Assembly: GCF_013363975.1 (NCBI RefSeq) | Contig: NZ_JABWGN010000009.1 | Span: forward strand, 310,001 to 374,000 | DNA length: 64,000 bases | Reading direction: 5' to 3' | Origin: Nonomuraea montanisoli | Lineage (GTDB): Bacteria > Actinomycetota > Actinomycetes > Streptosporangiales > Streptosporangiaceae | Shown: piece by piece, positions 10,211-19,015 of the stretch | Numbering within the stretch: the first letter of the stretch is position 1 | Layout of the letters: each line of letters opens with the position of its first letter | The notes under the pieces: model-generated | What the model was told of the DNA's origin: nothing | The model's input: the letters and a program-made list of their open reading frames with translations, nothing else | Databases searched by the model: none | Program-made: the position numbers and the translations under genes

Positions 10211-11422
10211 TCAGCGGAGCCGTACCGGAAGCGACTCCAGACCCCGCACGATGCCGCCGTTGTGGCGCCATCTCAACTCCTCCGGCGGGCAGGCGAGGGC
10301 GAGGCGGGGGAAGGCCGAAAGGAGCGACCCGAACGCGATCCGACCTTCCAGGCGGGCCAGCGGGGCGCCGACGCAGAAGTGGATGCCGTGCCCGAACCCC
10401 AGGTGGCGGTGGTTCCCCCGGGTGATGTCCAGCCGATCGGGCTCCGGGAACACGGCGGGGTCGTGGTCGGCGGCACCGAGCGAGACGTGCACCACGCTCC
10501 CCTTGGGGATCGGGGTGCCGGTGATCTCCAGGTCCTCCATCGCGATGCGGATCATCGCGCGGTCCACCGGCCCGTCGTAGCGCAGGAACTCCTCGATCGC
10601 CGACGGCAGCAGCTCGGGCCGGGCACGGAGCAGGGCGAGCTGTCCGGGATGGCGCAGCAGGGCGAGCACGCCGTTGCCGATCAGGTTCACGGTCGTCTCG
10701 TGTCCGGCGATGAGCAGCAGCGACAGCGTCGACAGCAGCTCGTCCTCGGTGAGCAGGGTGTCGTCGTCACGGACCGTGATGAGGGCGCTCACCAGATCGT
10801 CCTGGGGCGCCGCGCGCCTGTCGGCGATGACGGCCCGGAAGTAGTCCCGCATCGCGTGCGCGGCCTCCCTGCGCTCGCGCCTGGCCTCCTCCGAGAGGCC
10901 CGGGGTGATCAGTCGGCCGGACAAGGCGCGGAAGTCCGCACGATCCGCGGCCGGCACGCCGAGCAGCTCGCAGATCACGATGATGGGCAGGGGCAGGGCG
11001 AACTCGTCGATCAGCTCGGCCTCGTCCTTCACCGCCATCGTCGCGATGAGCTCCCGGGTGATCTGCTCCACGCGGGGGCGCAGGCCCTCCACGCGCCGCG
11101 CCGTGAACGCCTTGGAGACCAGGCGCCGCAGCCGGGTGTGGTCAGGCGGGTCGACGGTCAGCATCGTGGGGCTGAACACGATGTCGCCGCCTTCGGCGAG
11201 CTCACGATAGTAGTCGCCGGCGTTGCGCAGGTCCTTGGACAGCCGGGGGTCGTTGAGCAAGGCCCGGCCGTGCTCGTAGTCGAGGACCAGGAAGCCGCCG
11301 ACGCCCGGGGGCATGTCGATGGGGTGCACCGGGCCCTGCTCGCGGAGCGAGGCGTACACCGCGTACGGGTCGGCGCCGAACTCGGGGGAGAACAGGACCC
11401 CCAGGGGCAGTCTCGCGGACAT
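10211..11422 (-). CDS. Cytochrome P450
   Basis: 403 residues, full length for a soluble bacterial class I P450. ATG 11422 is preceded by GAGGAG. I-helix oxygen-activation motif AGHETT (about residue 240), K-helix ExxR in the EEFLRYD segment, and heme-binding loop HFCVGAP with the Cys ligand near residue 353. No ferredoxin or reductase gene is adjacent, so electrons must come from elsewhere. Best resemblance is the CYP105/CYP107-like group that hydroxylates small molecules; the substrate cannot be read from sequence. Its promoter shares the GCTTGACC block with the GH20, oxidoreductase/ABC and EBO-type operons, an unexpected link between a P450 and sugar genes. Confidence 0.92.
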   Translation of the reverse strand: MSARLPLGVLFSPEFGADPYAVYASLREQGPVHPIDMPPGVGGFLVLDYEHGRALLNDPRLSKDLRNAGDYYRELAEGGDIVFSPTMLTVDPPDHTRLRRLVSKAFTARRVEGLRPRVEQITRELIATMAVKDEAELIDEFALPLPIIVICELLGVPAADRADFRALSGRLITPGLSEEARRERREAAHAMRDYFRAVIADRRAAPQDDLVSALITVRDDDTLLTEDELLSTLSLLLIAGHETTVNLIGNGVLALLRHPGQLALLRARPELLPSAIEEFLRYDGPVDRAMIRIAMEDLEITGTPIPKGSVVHVSLGAADHDPAVFPEPDRLDITRGNHRHLGFGHGIHFCVGAPLARLEGRIAFGSLLSAFPRLALACPPEELRWRHNGGIVRGLESLPVRLR

Positions 11423-11471
11423 GGAGATCTCCTCGGCCAGACCACTGCGACCGCCGACGACGTATACGCGG

Positions 11472-11501
11472 ATGGTATGGCGGAGTTCTGTCGATGGTCA
11501 A
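11472..11501 (-). promoter_or_regulatory. Promoter of P450 with shared GCTTGACC block
   Basis: Minus strand: TTGACC, 18-base spacer, TACCAT, roughly 50 bases before the P450 start. The extended block TTTTGCTTGACCATCGA matches those at 1691, 21576 and 22892, indicating a common regulator. Confidence 0.6.
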
Positions 11502-11637
11502 GCAAAACGTGCTCTCTGGTCGGCTTAATGCAAGAGCTCACGAAGCCGCGTAATCCACTCCTGCGAACGGACTCCTTCCTGGTGAGAACGCTTGGGACGC
11601 AAGTGACGTTCCACGACAGACCAAGGAGTTCCCCCCG

Positions 11638-13254
11638 TTGAACCGCATCATCGCTGCCGGTGGCGTCCTCGCGACCGTCGGCCTGCTGTCCTCGACGTTC
11701 ATCTCCCCGGCCCACGCCGCTCCCGGCGGAGCCCCCGTGTCCGGAGAGCCGATCGCCGCCAAGGGCGCCTATGACGTCGTCTCGTTCTGGCTGGCCGGCA
11801 ACGCCAAGGCCCTGAGGGACGCCGAGGAGTACCACCCGGACTACAAGGTGGACACCCACACCGCCCGGCTGAAGTCCACGGGCGCTCCCGCGGCCGACGG
11901 CAAGCCCGGCGTCGTCCCCGCGATCGGCGACGAGAAGACGAAGACCGCCAGAGTCCGTAACATCAACCTGCCCAAGACCGTGGGCAAGGTGTTCTTCGTC
12001 CGTGACGGCAAGTCGTACTACTGCTCGGCCACCTCCGTGCAGTCCAAGTACCGCAACCTGGTGGCGACCGCCGGCCACTGCGCCTACGACACCGACGACG
12101 ACGGTCACGTCCTCGACCACTGGATGTTCGTCCCTGGTTACTACCAGGGCAAGGCCCCGTACGGCGTCTACGCCGCCAAGCAGGCCTTCACCCACCACGA
12201 CTTCGACGTGTACGAGGACTTCGACCGCGACTACGCGTTCGTCTCGGTGTACAACGGGCTCACGATCAAGCTGATCAACGAGTGCAGCAAGGCCCAGTAC
12301 GACGCCTACGACGGCCCGAAGTGGTCCCACAACGGCAAGTGGTACTACGCCGCCCTGCAGGACGCCGGTCGCCTGGGCGACGCCGTCGGCGGTCAGGGCT
12401 TCGCCTACAACATCACGCCGGGCAAGAAGGTCTACGCGTTCGGCTACCCGGCCGGTGAGCACCCTGACGGTGACAAGCCCTACACCGGCCTCACCCCGAA
12501 GTGGCTCTACGGCGCGACGGGCACGACCGTGGTCGACCCCGCCTTGAAGATCGAGGAGCAGATCGCCGTCAAGGGCGCGGTCACCCACGGCTTCGACGGA
12601 GGGCCCTGGCTGCTGAAGTACAGCAACACCAAGCGCCTCGGCTACGTCAACGGTGTCACCTCCACCTTCATCGACGCCGACAAGAACGGCCGCTACGACC
12701 AGATCGGCTCCCCGTTCTTCGACGGGGAGACCAACGGCGTCTACGCCGCCGCCGCCAACGTCTGGTCCGGCAGCATCCTGCCCAAGAACCTGAAGGTGCC
12801 GACCCCCACGGCGTCACCCACCCCCACGGCGTCACCCACCACCACGACGGCCCCGCCGTCATCGGGAACGGTCGGCACGCCGGAGGAGAACGAGGTCGTC
12901 CGCCTGGTCAACGCCGAGCGGGCCAAGGGCGGCTGCAAGCCGCTCGCGCACGACCCGCAGTTGCGCGCCGCCGCCTTCGGCCACTCCGACGACATGGCCA
13001 GGCAGAACTACTTCAGCCACGAGTCCAAGGACGGCCGCACCTTCGGGGACCGCGCCAAGGGGGCAGGGTTCACCGGATTCGCCACAGGTGAGAACATCGC
13101 CATGGCTCAGTTGACCGCCGCCCAGGTGATGGAGCGCTGGATGAACAGCCCCGGCCACCGCGACAACATCATGAACTGCCAGGCCACCCTGATCGGCGTC
13201 GGCATCGCCCACAACCACCCGAAATACTGGACGCAGGTCTTCGGCACCAAGTAA
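11638..13254 (+). CDS. Secreted trypsin-like domain fused to CAP (SCP) domain, catalytic Ser replaced
   Basis: 538 residues from TTG 11638, preceded by AAGGAG. Signal peptide ends near HAA. The chymotrypsin/V8-like domain spans roughly residues 90-380: the catalytic His is in TAGHC (His ~147) and an acidic candidate in the DRDYAFV region. The position expected to be GxSGGPW reads GFDGGPW, with Asp at residue 320 instead of Ser. The protease domain is therefore probably inactive, or uses another mechanism. A Pro/Thr linker with a duplicated TASPTP unit (12801-12836) leads to a C-terminal CAP domain (~415-538) with the SHESKDG and GENIA features of bacterial YkwD-type proteins. Extracellular; role unknown, perhaps binding. 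Monocistronic by context. Confidence 0.85.
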   Translation: MNRIIAAGGVLATVGLLSSTFISPAHAAPGGAPVSGEPIAAKGAYDVVSFWLAGNAKALRDAEEYHPDYKVDTHTARLKSTGAPAADGKPGVVPAIGDEKTKTARVRNINLPKTVGKVFFVRDGKSYYCSATSVQSKYRNLVATAGHCAYDTDDDGHVLDHWMFVPGYYQGKAPYGVYAAKQAFTHHDFDVYEDFDRDYAFVSVYNGLTIKLINECSKAQYDAYDGPKWSHNGKWYYAALQDAGRLGDAVGGQGFAYNITPGKKVYAFGYPAGEHPDGDKPYTGLTPKWLYGATGTTVVDPALKIEEQIAVKGAVTHGFDGGPWLLKYSNTKRLGYVNGVTSTFIDADKNGRYDQIGSPFFDGETNGVYAAAANVWSGSILPKNLKVPTPTASPTPTASPTTTTAPPSSGTVGTPEENEVVRLVNAERAKGGCKPLAHDPQLRAAAFGHSDDMARQNYFSHESKDGRTFGDRAKGAGFTGFATGENIAMAQLTAAQVMERWMNSPGHRDNIMNCQATLIGVGIAHNHPKYWTQVFGTK

Positions 13255-13438
13255 CCCTGCCCGAGCCGGGCGCGTAGGCGGCTCAGCTCGCCGAAAATCT
13301 TCCGGTAAGTCCGTAATCCACACGGGTGACGCGACTCCCTACTAGTGGTGCACGGAGCCCGGTCGGCGACGACCGCCAAGGGCATCGCCGTGACGCCGCC
13401 GCGCCGAGTCTCGGAGGGACGCACACATTCTTGATCAG

Positions 13439-14491
13439 ATGACGGAAGGCGGTACGTGCGAGGACGCGGCCCTGACCCAGCGGGTCAGGGCCGGCGACAG
13501 CCATGCCGCCGCCGAGCTGTACGAGCGGCATCACGCGGCTGTCCTCGCCTTCGCCCGCCGCCTGTCCCCGGATCCGAACGCGGCGGAGGACCTGGCCAGC
13601 GAGGCGTTCACCCGAACTCTGCGTACCGTCCGCACAGGGGCGGGAGGCCCGTCGGGTGGGTGGCGTCCCTATCTGTACGCGGTGGTACGCAACACAGCGG
13701 TCGAATGGGCGCGGATCGATCAACGTCTCATCCTGACGGACGAGTTCACGGCCGAGGCGTTCGCCGATCTGCCGGCGGCGGAGCCCGAGATCGCCGACGA
13801 TCTCGTCGTCCGCGCCTACCGCTCGCTGCCGCCGCGCTGGCAGACCGTGCTGTGGCACACCCTGATCGAGGAGGAGGACCCCGAGCAGGTCGCACGCATC
13901 CTCGGCATCACTCCCGGCAATGTGAGCGTGCTCGCCTTCCGCGCACGCGAAGGGCTGCGTAAGGCATACCTGGCCGCTCATGTCGCGGCCGGCTCGCCCG
14001 AGTGCCGGAGTTTCGCCGACCGGATGGCGGCGGCGGTCCGCAAGCCGGGCGGCCGCATGCCCCGCGCGTTGCGCGCGCATCTCGACACCTGCCCAAGCTG
14101 CGCACGGGCGCTCGTCGAACTGCGCGACCTCAACTCCACGCTGCGGGCCGCCCTGCCGATCGTGCTGCTGCCGCTCGCCCTGGGGAAGGCCACCACGGCG
14201 AAGGGGGCCGCCGGCCTGTCAGGCTGGGCGATCCCGGCGATGACGGCTGCGGCGGCGACCGCTGCCGTAGCGCTCGCCTTGACCCTGCCACCGGAGCCCG
14301 TGCCCTCGCCGGCCCCCCCATCCACAGGCGTCCGCGGCGTCGACGTGGAAGGCATCACCGTCATCCACGCCCACGCCGAAGCCGACCCCCAAGCCGAAGG
14401 ACACGCTGAAGTCGGACGCGGTGTCCACGGCGAGGAGGGCCTCACGCACGCTGATCGCCGATCCGGACCGATGCGCCGAGAAGGCGCATGA
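13439..14491 (+). CDS. ECF-type RNA polymerase sigma factor with C-terminal zinc-binding/TM tail
   Basis: Reads 350 residues from ATG 13439. Sigma region 2 (~15-85, ending RPYLYAVVRNTAVEWAR) and region 4 helix-turn-helix (~120-175) are clear. A HLDTCPSC motif (~215-222) resembles the zinc-binding anti-sigma domain, and a hydrophobic segment (~264-283) could span the membrane, so the protein may be its own membrane-held switch. After a Pro-rich stretch this frame turns into atypical sequence (from ~14320) while a lectin begins in the +1 frame. The crossover coincides with seven C's at 14313-14319. The best reading is one gene, sigma-ZAS-TM-linker-ricin, from 13439 to 14963, with an extra C. 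The Shine-Dalgarno GGAGGG lies unusually far (~20 bases) upstream. Confidence 0.85.
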   Translation: MTEGGTCEDAALTQRVRAGDSHAAAELYERHHAAVLAFARRLSPDPNAAEDLASEAFTRTLRTVRTGAGGPSGGWRPYLYAVVRNTAVEWARIDQRLILTDEFTAEAFADLPAAEPEIADDLVVRAYRSLPPRWQTVLWHTLIEEEDPEQVARILGITPGNVSVLAFRAREGLRKAYLAAHVAAGSPECRSFADRMAAAVRKPGGRMPRALRAHLDTCPSCARALVELRDLNSTLRAALPIVLLPLALGKATTAKGAAGLSGWAIPAMTAAAATAAVALALTLPPEPVPSPAPPSTGVRGVDVEGITVIHAHAEADPQAEGHAEVGRGVHGEEGLTHADRRSGPMRREGA

Positions 14492-14963
14492 CCGGGTCGT
14501 GGCTCGGTCATGCGCCACCCCGCGTCACGCCGTGACGACCGCCACGGCCCTGCCGGAGCCGATGACTCTGGGCACCGATCCCGTCGCGGCGAGCGCCCTG
14601 CGCAGTGTCGCCACCCAGCTGTGTCTCGATGTGCCCGAGGGCCGCCGCGACGACGTCGGGCAGCTCTGGGTCTACAGCTGCAACGGCACGAGCGCCCAGC
14701 AGTGGACCAGGACGTCCACCGGCCAGATCACCGTCTACGACGGCCTGAAGTGCCTGGGGGCCACGGAGTCGGGCACGGCCGACGGCACCGCGGTCGGCAT
14801 TCACGACTGCGACGGCGGAGATCACCAGAGGTGGGCCTTCCGTTCCGACGGCACGATCCGCGGAGTCGCCTCAGGCTTGTGCCTGGACGTGGACGTGCCC
14901 AGCTCCCGGGTCCAGCTCTGGTCCTGCCACGACGGCGACAACCAGAAGTGGCAGGCGATCTGA
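14421..14963 (+). CDS. Ricin-type lectin domain, likely the frameshifted C-terminus of the sigma factor
   Basis: This frame contains a full beta-trefoil: three repeats with QQW, HQRW and NQKW motifs and CLDV cores, ending at TGA 14961. Upstream, the same frame is open from 14283 and encodes a STPTPKPTPKPK-type linker, characteristic of a joint between a TM segment and an extracellular domain. There is no convincing ribosome-binding site or signal peptide, so independent expression is doubtful. A +1 shift at the C7 run 14313-14319 joins it to the sigma factor TM segment, giving an extracytoplasmic sugar sensor on the sigma protein. It could be a genuine mutation, a sequencing error or, less likely, programmed frameshifting. 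Confidence 0.7.
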   Translation: MSTARRASRTLIADPDRCAEKAHDRVVARSCATPRHAVTTATALPEPMTLGTDPVAASALRSVATQLCLDVPEGRRDDVGQLWVYSCNGTSAQQWTRTSTGQITVYDGLKCLGATESGTADGTAVGIHDCDGGDHQRWAFRSDGTIRGVASGLCLDVDVPSSRVQLWSCHDGDNQKWQAI

Positions 14964-14989
14964 CGAGGCCCCGGCTGCCCGGCCGGCCG

Positions 14990-15823
14990 TCAGAGGGTGC
15001 GCAGGTAGGCGAGGCCGTCGACGGCCAGCGCGTCCTGGCTCCCGGCGAGCGGCCGCCAGATGGAGGCCGCGGTGGCGATGGTCTGGTTGTGCGCGGTGAA
15101 GGACTCGATGACCAGCGGCCCGTCATAGCCGGCGTCGAGCAGGGCACGGGTGAAGCCGGGCCAGTCGAAGCGGTCGGCCCCCGGGGTGCCGCGGTCGGTG
15201 CCGCACACCTGCACGTGCGCGATCCGGCCGGCCGCGGCCCGGACCGCCTGGGCGGGGTCCTTCTCCTCGATGTTCAGATGGTAGGTGTCGAGTGCCAGCC
15301 GGCAGTCCTCGGGCAACGCGTCGAGGGCCTGCTCGACGGTGTTGATGAGGCTGGTCTCGTACCGGTTGAGCGGCTCGACCGCGAGCGTGATCCCGCGGCC
15401 GGCCGCGTGGTCCAGGACGGGCCGCAGGTTCTCGCGCAGTTCGGCGTAGGCCGCATGGCGCTCGTCGGGTGACAGCCGCCAGGTACGGCCGACCGAGGCG
15501 TACGCCGGCCCCCCGATCGTCGGGGAGCCGACGGTCACCGCCACGTCGACGCAGTGCCGCAGGTAGTCCTGGGTGTCGCGGACCGTCTGCGGAGAGGCGG
15601 ACACGAGCTCGCGCCCGGGCGGCATGACCAGCACCACGGACGCGGCCAGCCCATGCTCGGCCAGCACCGCCGCGGCCTTGCCGGGGTCCCAGTCACCCGG
15701 CTGCTCGACCGGCAGCTCGATGACGTCGAAGCCCCACCCCGCGATCCGTGGCGCGAGCCGGACCAGCTCGTCGTCGGTGAGCGGGGAGACCCAGACCCAG
15801 GTGTTCACTCCGATGGAGAACAT
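14990..15823 (-). CDS. Sugar isomerase/epimerase, TIM barrel (tagatose/psicose 3-epimerase-like)
   Basis: 277 residues, last gene of the minus-strand operon starting at 21543, 36 bases after the binding-protein gene. ATG 15823 has GAGGGA upstream. Xylose-isomerase-like TIM barrel with the metal-ligand pattern of the D-tagatose 3-epimerase group: Glu in AVEPLNRYE, Asp and His in LDTYHLN, and a late Glu in VIESF. Cytoplasmic; likely interconverts a ketose or 3-keto sugar produced by the operon's Gfo/Idh oxidoreductase or imported by its ABC transporter. Inosose isomerase or hydroxypyruvate isomerase activity cannot be excluded. Confidence 0.88.
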   Translation of the reverse strand: MFSIGVNTWVWVSPLTDDELVRLAPRIAGWGFDVIELPVEQPGDWDPGKAAAVLAEHGLAASVVLVMPPGRELVSASPQTVRDTQDYLRHCVDVAVTVGSPTIGGPAYASVGRTWRLSPDERHAAYAELRENLRPVLDHAAGRGITLAVEPLNRYETSLINTVEQALDALPEDCRLALDTYHLNIEEKDPAQAVRAAAGRIAHVQVCGTDRGTPGADRFDWPGFTRALLDAGYDGPLVIESFTAHNQTIATAASIWRPLAGSQDALAVDGLAYLRTL

Positions 15824-15859
15824 GCGTCCCTCTTCGTCATCGGTCGGTGGAAGGGGCGG

Positions 15860-17068
15860 TCAGCTCTTCTTCCCGCCCCAGGCCTCCGGGAACCCGGGGA
15901 GGGTTTCGCAGCCGCACAGCGCGTAGTGCAGCGGCGGCATGTTCGGCTTCAGGTAGGTCGACAGGTTCTCCGAGGTGACCTTCGGCTGCGGCAGGTTCCA
16001 CGCCTTGGGCACCTCCTCGCCCTTGAGGATCTTCAGCGCGGCGATGACCGGCGTACGCCACTGGTAGGTCGGGTAGGTCGGCGCGACGGCGGTGAGGTTG
16101 GCGTCCTTCCACTTCTGCAGGAAGTCCTGCTGGTCCTCGCCGTTGATCGGCGGAACCGGCAGGCCCGCGTCCTCGAACGCCTCGATCGCCGCCACCGCCG
16201 TGGCCCCCGCGTCCATCCACACGCCGTCGATCTTGCCGTACCGCTGGATGTAGTCGCTGACGATGCTCTTGGTCTTGGCCGCGTCGCCGTCGGTGAACTC
16301 CACCCCCACGACCTGGACCTTGCTCTTGTCGAACGTCATCTTCGCCGCCGACCAGCGGGTCTCCAGCACGTCCACCCCGGGCAGGATGCGCAGCGCGAGG
16401 ACCTTCCCGCCGGCCGGCACCTTCTCGACCAGGAACTCGGCGGCGTCGGCGCCGAAGGCGTAGCCGCCGATGGGCTTGATGAACGTCACCGGGCAGTCGG
16501 TCTCCACGCCCCGGTCGAACACGATGACGGGCACCTTCCCGCACGCCGCCGTCACGGCCGGGGTGAGCGTGGCCGTGGTGTTGGGCGAGACGATCAGCGC
16601 GTCACAGCCCTTGGCCTGCAGCTCGGCGATGTCGGAGATCTGCTTGTCGTCCTTGCCCTCGGCGTCCAGGGTGGTGAACTTGGTGATCTCCTTGTGCAGG
16701 CCGACCTCGGCCTGCATGGTCTTCCAGCCGACCTGCCGCCACGGGTTGTTGACCGCGGCGTTGGAGAAGCACAGGTGGTACGGTCCGTCCTTCTTGTACT
16801 TGGCGGTGTCGGCCATCCTCGGGGCTATGGCCTGCTCCCACGGCTTGTCCGCGGGACCCTGCGGGGCCTGGGCGCGCATGGCGAGCTGCGCGTCGAAGTC
16901 CGCCTGCACGAAGAACTTCGACTGCTCGCCCGTGCCCGAGCCCTCGGCACTCCGACTGGCGCTCGAGGTGGGTGCGGCGGGCTGGGTGGTGGCCGTCGGC
17001 TTGTCGGTGGTGCAGCCCGCGACGACGAGCACGGCGAACACGGCGACTGTCGCCTTATGACGCGGCAT
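15860..17068 (-). CDS. Sugar-binding lipoprotein of CUT2 ABC importer
   Basis: 402 residues from ATG 17068 after AAGGAG. The N-terminus is a lipoprotein signal with lipobox VAGC and acylated Cys near residue 19, followed by a Ser/Thr/Ala-rich tether. The body is a periplasmic-binding-protein type I fold related to ribose/xylose-binding proteins. The coding start overlaps the upstream permease by 14 bases, fixing it in the operon. It captures the sugar outside the membrane for the two permeases and the double ATPase encoded upstream. It is longer than RbsB (~300) because of the tether and insertions. Ligand unknown. Confidence 0.9.
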   Translation of the reverse strand: MPRHKATVAVFAVLVVAGCTTDKPTATTQPAAPTSSASRSAEGSGTGEQSKFFVQADFDAQLAMRAQAPQGPADKPWEQAIAPRMADTAKYKKDGPYHLCFSNAAVNNPWRQVGWKTMQAEVGLHKEITKFTTLDAEGKDDKQISDIAELQAKGCDALIVSPNTTATLTPAVTAACGKVPVIVFDRGVETDCPVTFIKPIGGYAFGADAAEFLVEKVPAGGKVLALRILPGVDVLETRWSAAKMTFDKSKVQVVGVEFTDGDAAKTKSIVSDYIQRYGKIDGVWMDAGATAVAAIEAFEDAGLPVPPINGEDQQDFLQKWKDANLTAVAPTYPTYQWRTPVIAALKILKGEEVPKAWNLPQPKVTSENLSTYLKPNMPPLHYALCGCETLPGFPEAWGGKKS

Positions 17069-18005
17069 GTGCGTCTCCTTTTCGGGGGGTGAACATCCGG
17101 GGCAGGTGGACGGCTCCCGCCGCCACCGCGGCGATGATGATGACGCCCTGCACGGTGAACTCCAGCGCTCCCGAGATCCCGTACAGGTTGAGCAGCGTGA
17201 ACAGGGCCTCCAGCGTGAAGGCCCCGGCCATGGCGGCGAGCACGGAGCCGCGGCCGCCGCCGAGCACCACGCCGCCGAGCACGACCGCGGTGATGGCGGA
17301 GAACTCCAGTCCCTGACCCACCTGGGCCGAGACGCCGGCGAACCCGCCGAGCAGGATCGCCGCGACGGCCGCGGCCAGGCCGGAGAGCATGAACGCGATG
17401 ATCTTGGCCCGGTCGACGCGGACCCCGGACAGCGCTGCGGCGCGCTCGTTGTCGCCGGTGGCGATGAGGGTCTTGCCGAAGTCGGCCCGCATGAGCCAGA
17501 TCGCCGCCGCGCCCACGGCCAGCAGGATCAGCACCGACCACGGCACCGGTCCGAGCCCGCCGCGGCCGAAGGCACGGAAGCCCTCCGACAACGCGCCGCG
17601 CGGCGCGCCGCCGGTCCACAGGAACACGGCTCCGGACAGGATGAGCAGCATGCCGAGCGTCACGATGAACGACGGCACCCGCAGCTTGGTGGTGACCACG
17701 CCGTTGACCAGCCCCACGAGCAGCCCGATGACGATCAGCAGGGCGATGACCGGCCACGTGGCGGATCCGTCGCCGTCGATGAGCCGCGCGGCGATCACGA
17801 CCTCGGCCGTCACCAGCGAGCCGACCGACAGGTCGAACTCGCCGGAGACGATGACGAAATACTGCCCGGCGGCCAGGATCACCAGCGGAGCGGCCCGCTT
17901 GAGGAACGCCAGGAACCCGGCGGGCTCCAGGAAATGGGGGTTGGCGATGGCGATCGCGGCCAGCAGCACCATGAGGACCGCGAGGATCGGAAGGGTCCGC
18001 TTCAT
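17055..18005 (-). CDS. CUT2 sugar ABC permease (RbsC-like)
   Basis: 316 residues, about ten hydrophobic segments, family features such as the ISGEFDLSVGS-type loop early in the protein and the VVLGGVVLGGGRGS loop near the C-terminus. ATG 18005 overlaps the stop of the preceding permease by four bases (ATGA). Together with the neighbouring permease it forms a heterodimeric channel, whereas many ribose systems use one homodimeric permease. Confidence 0.92.
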   Translation of the reverse strand: MKRTLPILAVLMVLLAAIAIANPHFLEPAGFLAFLKRAAPLVILAAGQYFVIVSGEFDLSVGSLVTAEVVIAARLIDGDGSATWPVIALLIVIGLLVGLVNGVVTTKLRVPSFIVTLGMLLILSGAVFLWTGGAPRGALSEGFRAFGRGGLGPVPWSVLILLAVGAAAIWLMRADFGKTLIATGDNERAAALSGVRVDRAKIIAFMLSGLAAAVAAILLGGFAGVSAQVGQGLEFSAITAVVLGGVVLGGGRGSVLAAMAGAFTLEALFTLLNLYGISGALEFTVQGVIIIAAVAAGAVHLPRMFTPRKGDAHAAS

Positions 18006-19015
18006 ACTGACCGCCCCTTGATACGCCGGGCGTAGACGGCCACCGCGACGACGATGACCACGCCGCGGACCACGTCCTTGACGAAGGAGTTGACCTCGAG
18101 CTGGTTGAAGATGGTGTCCAGGACGGCCAGCAGCAGGACCCCGCCGACCGTCCCGGACACGCCTCCCTTGCCGCCGGCCAGCGCGGTCCCGCCGAGCACG
18201 ACCGCGGCGATGGACTCCAGGTCGTAACCGCCGTCGGTGCCGACCGTGGGCGCGCCGGCGCCGAGCCGGCTGGCCAGCAGCAGCCCCGCGATTCCGGCGC
18301 AGACCGAGCAGAGCACGTGCGTGAGCACGATGGCCCGGCCGGTGCGGATCCCGGACAGCCGGGCGACCTCCTCGTTCCCGCCGACCGCGTAGACGCGGTA
18401 GCCCAGCCGGGTCCTGCTCAGCAGGAACCAGGCCACGACCGCCACGCCGGCCCAGAGCACAGCGGAGACGGGGATCGGCCCGATCCGGGAGTAACCGAGC
18501 AGCTGGAACGACTCGGGCACCTTGCCCGCCGGGCCGTCGTACAGGTGATCGACGACGCCCTTGATGATGAGGGCGACGCCGAGCGTCGCGATGAAGGCGT
18601 GGACCCGGAGCCTCGTGATGACCAGCCCGTTGACCAGCCCCACCAGCGCGCTGACGCCGAGCACCGCGGCGACCGCCGGCAGGACGTTCCCGTCCCGGCC
18701 CGCCATGATCTCCGCCGCGACCAGCGAGGTCAGGCTGATCAGGTAGGCCACGGACAGGTCGAGCGACCCGGCCAGGATCGCCAGCGTCTGCCCGATCGCC
18801 ACGATGCCCAGCGCCGCCGAACGCTGCTGGATCCCGACGACGCTCTCCATGGTCAGGAACTGGCCTCCGTCGAGCGCGACGAGGACCCAGCCGAGGGCGA
18901 TCAGAGCGAGCAGCGCGAGGAACACCACCTGCGTGGGCTCACGTAACCGGGCCGCCAGGCCGCCTCGTGCCTCGCTGCGGGGAGCGGGACGGCGGGCGCG
19001 TGAGAGCGTGTTCAT
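18002..19015 (-). CDS. CUT2 sugar ABC permease (RbsC-like)
   Basis: 337 residues, multi-spanning. Carries the AGSLDLSVAYL and AVVLGGTALAGGKGG loops that mark the BPD_transp_2 permease family. Its ATG directly follows the TGA of the ATPase gene, with GAGAGG upstream, so translation is coupled. First of two permeases of the importer. Confidence 0.92.
   Translation of the reverse strand: MNTLSRARRPAPRSEARGGLAARLREPTQVVFLALLALIALGWVLVALDGGQFLTMESVVGIQQRSAALGIVAIGQTLAILAGSLDLSVAYLISLTSLVAAEIMAGRDGNVLPAVAAVLGVSALVGLVNGLVITRLRVHAFIATLGVALIIKGVVDHLYDGPAGKVPESFQLLGYSRIGPIPVSAVLWAGVAVVAWFLLSRTRLGYRVYAVGGNEEVARLSGIRTGRAIVLTHVLCSVCAGIAGLLLASRLGAGAPTVGTDGGYDLESIAAVVLGGTALAGGKGGVSGTVGGVLLLAVLDTIFNQLEVNSFVKDVVRGVVIVVAVAVYARRIKGRSV

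Noticed and set aside
12801-12836. Direct repeat CCCACGGCGTCACCCACC
   Set aside because: In frame and encodes a Pro/Thr-rich interdomain linker; explained by coding.
14313-14319. Programmed +1 frameshift in the sigma/lectin gene
   Set aside because: A homopolymer C run alone is a typical site of sequencing or replication slippage; there is no slow codon, stop or stimulatory structure at the junction, so an ordinary indel is preferred.
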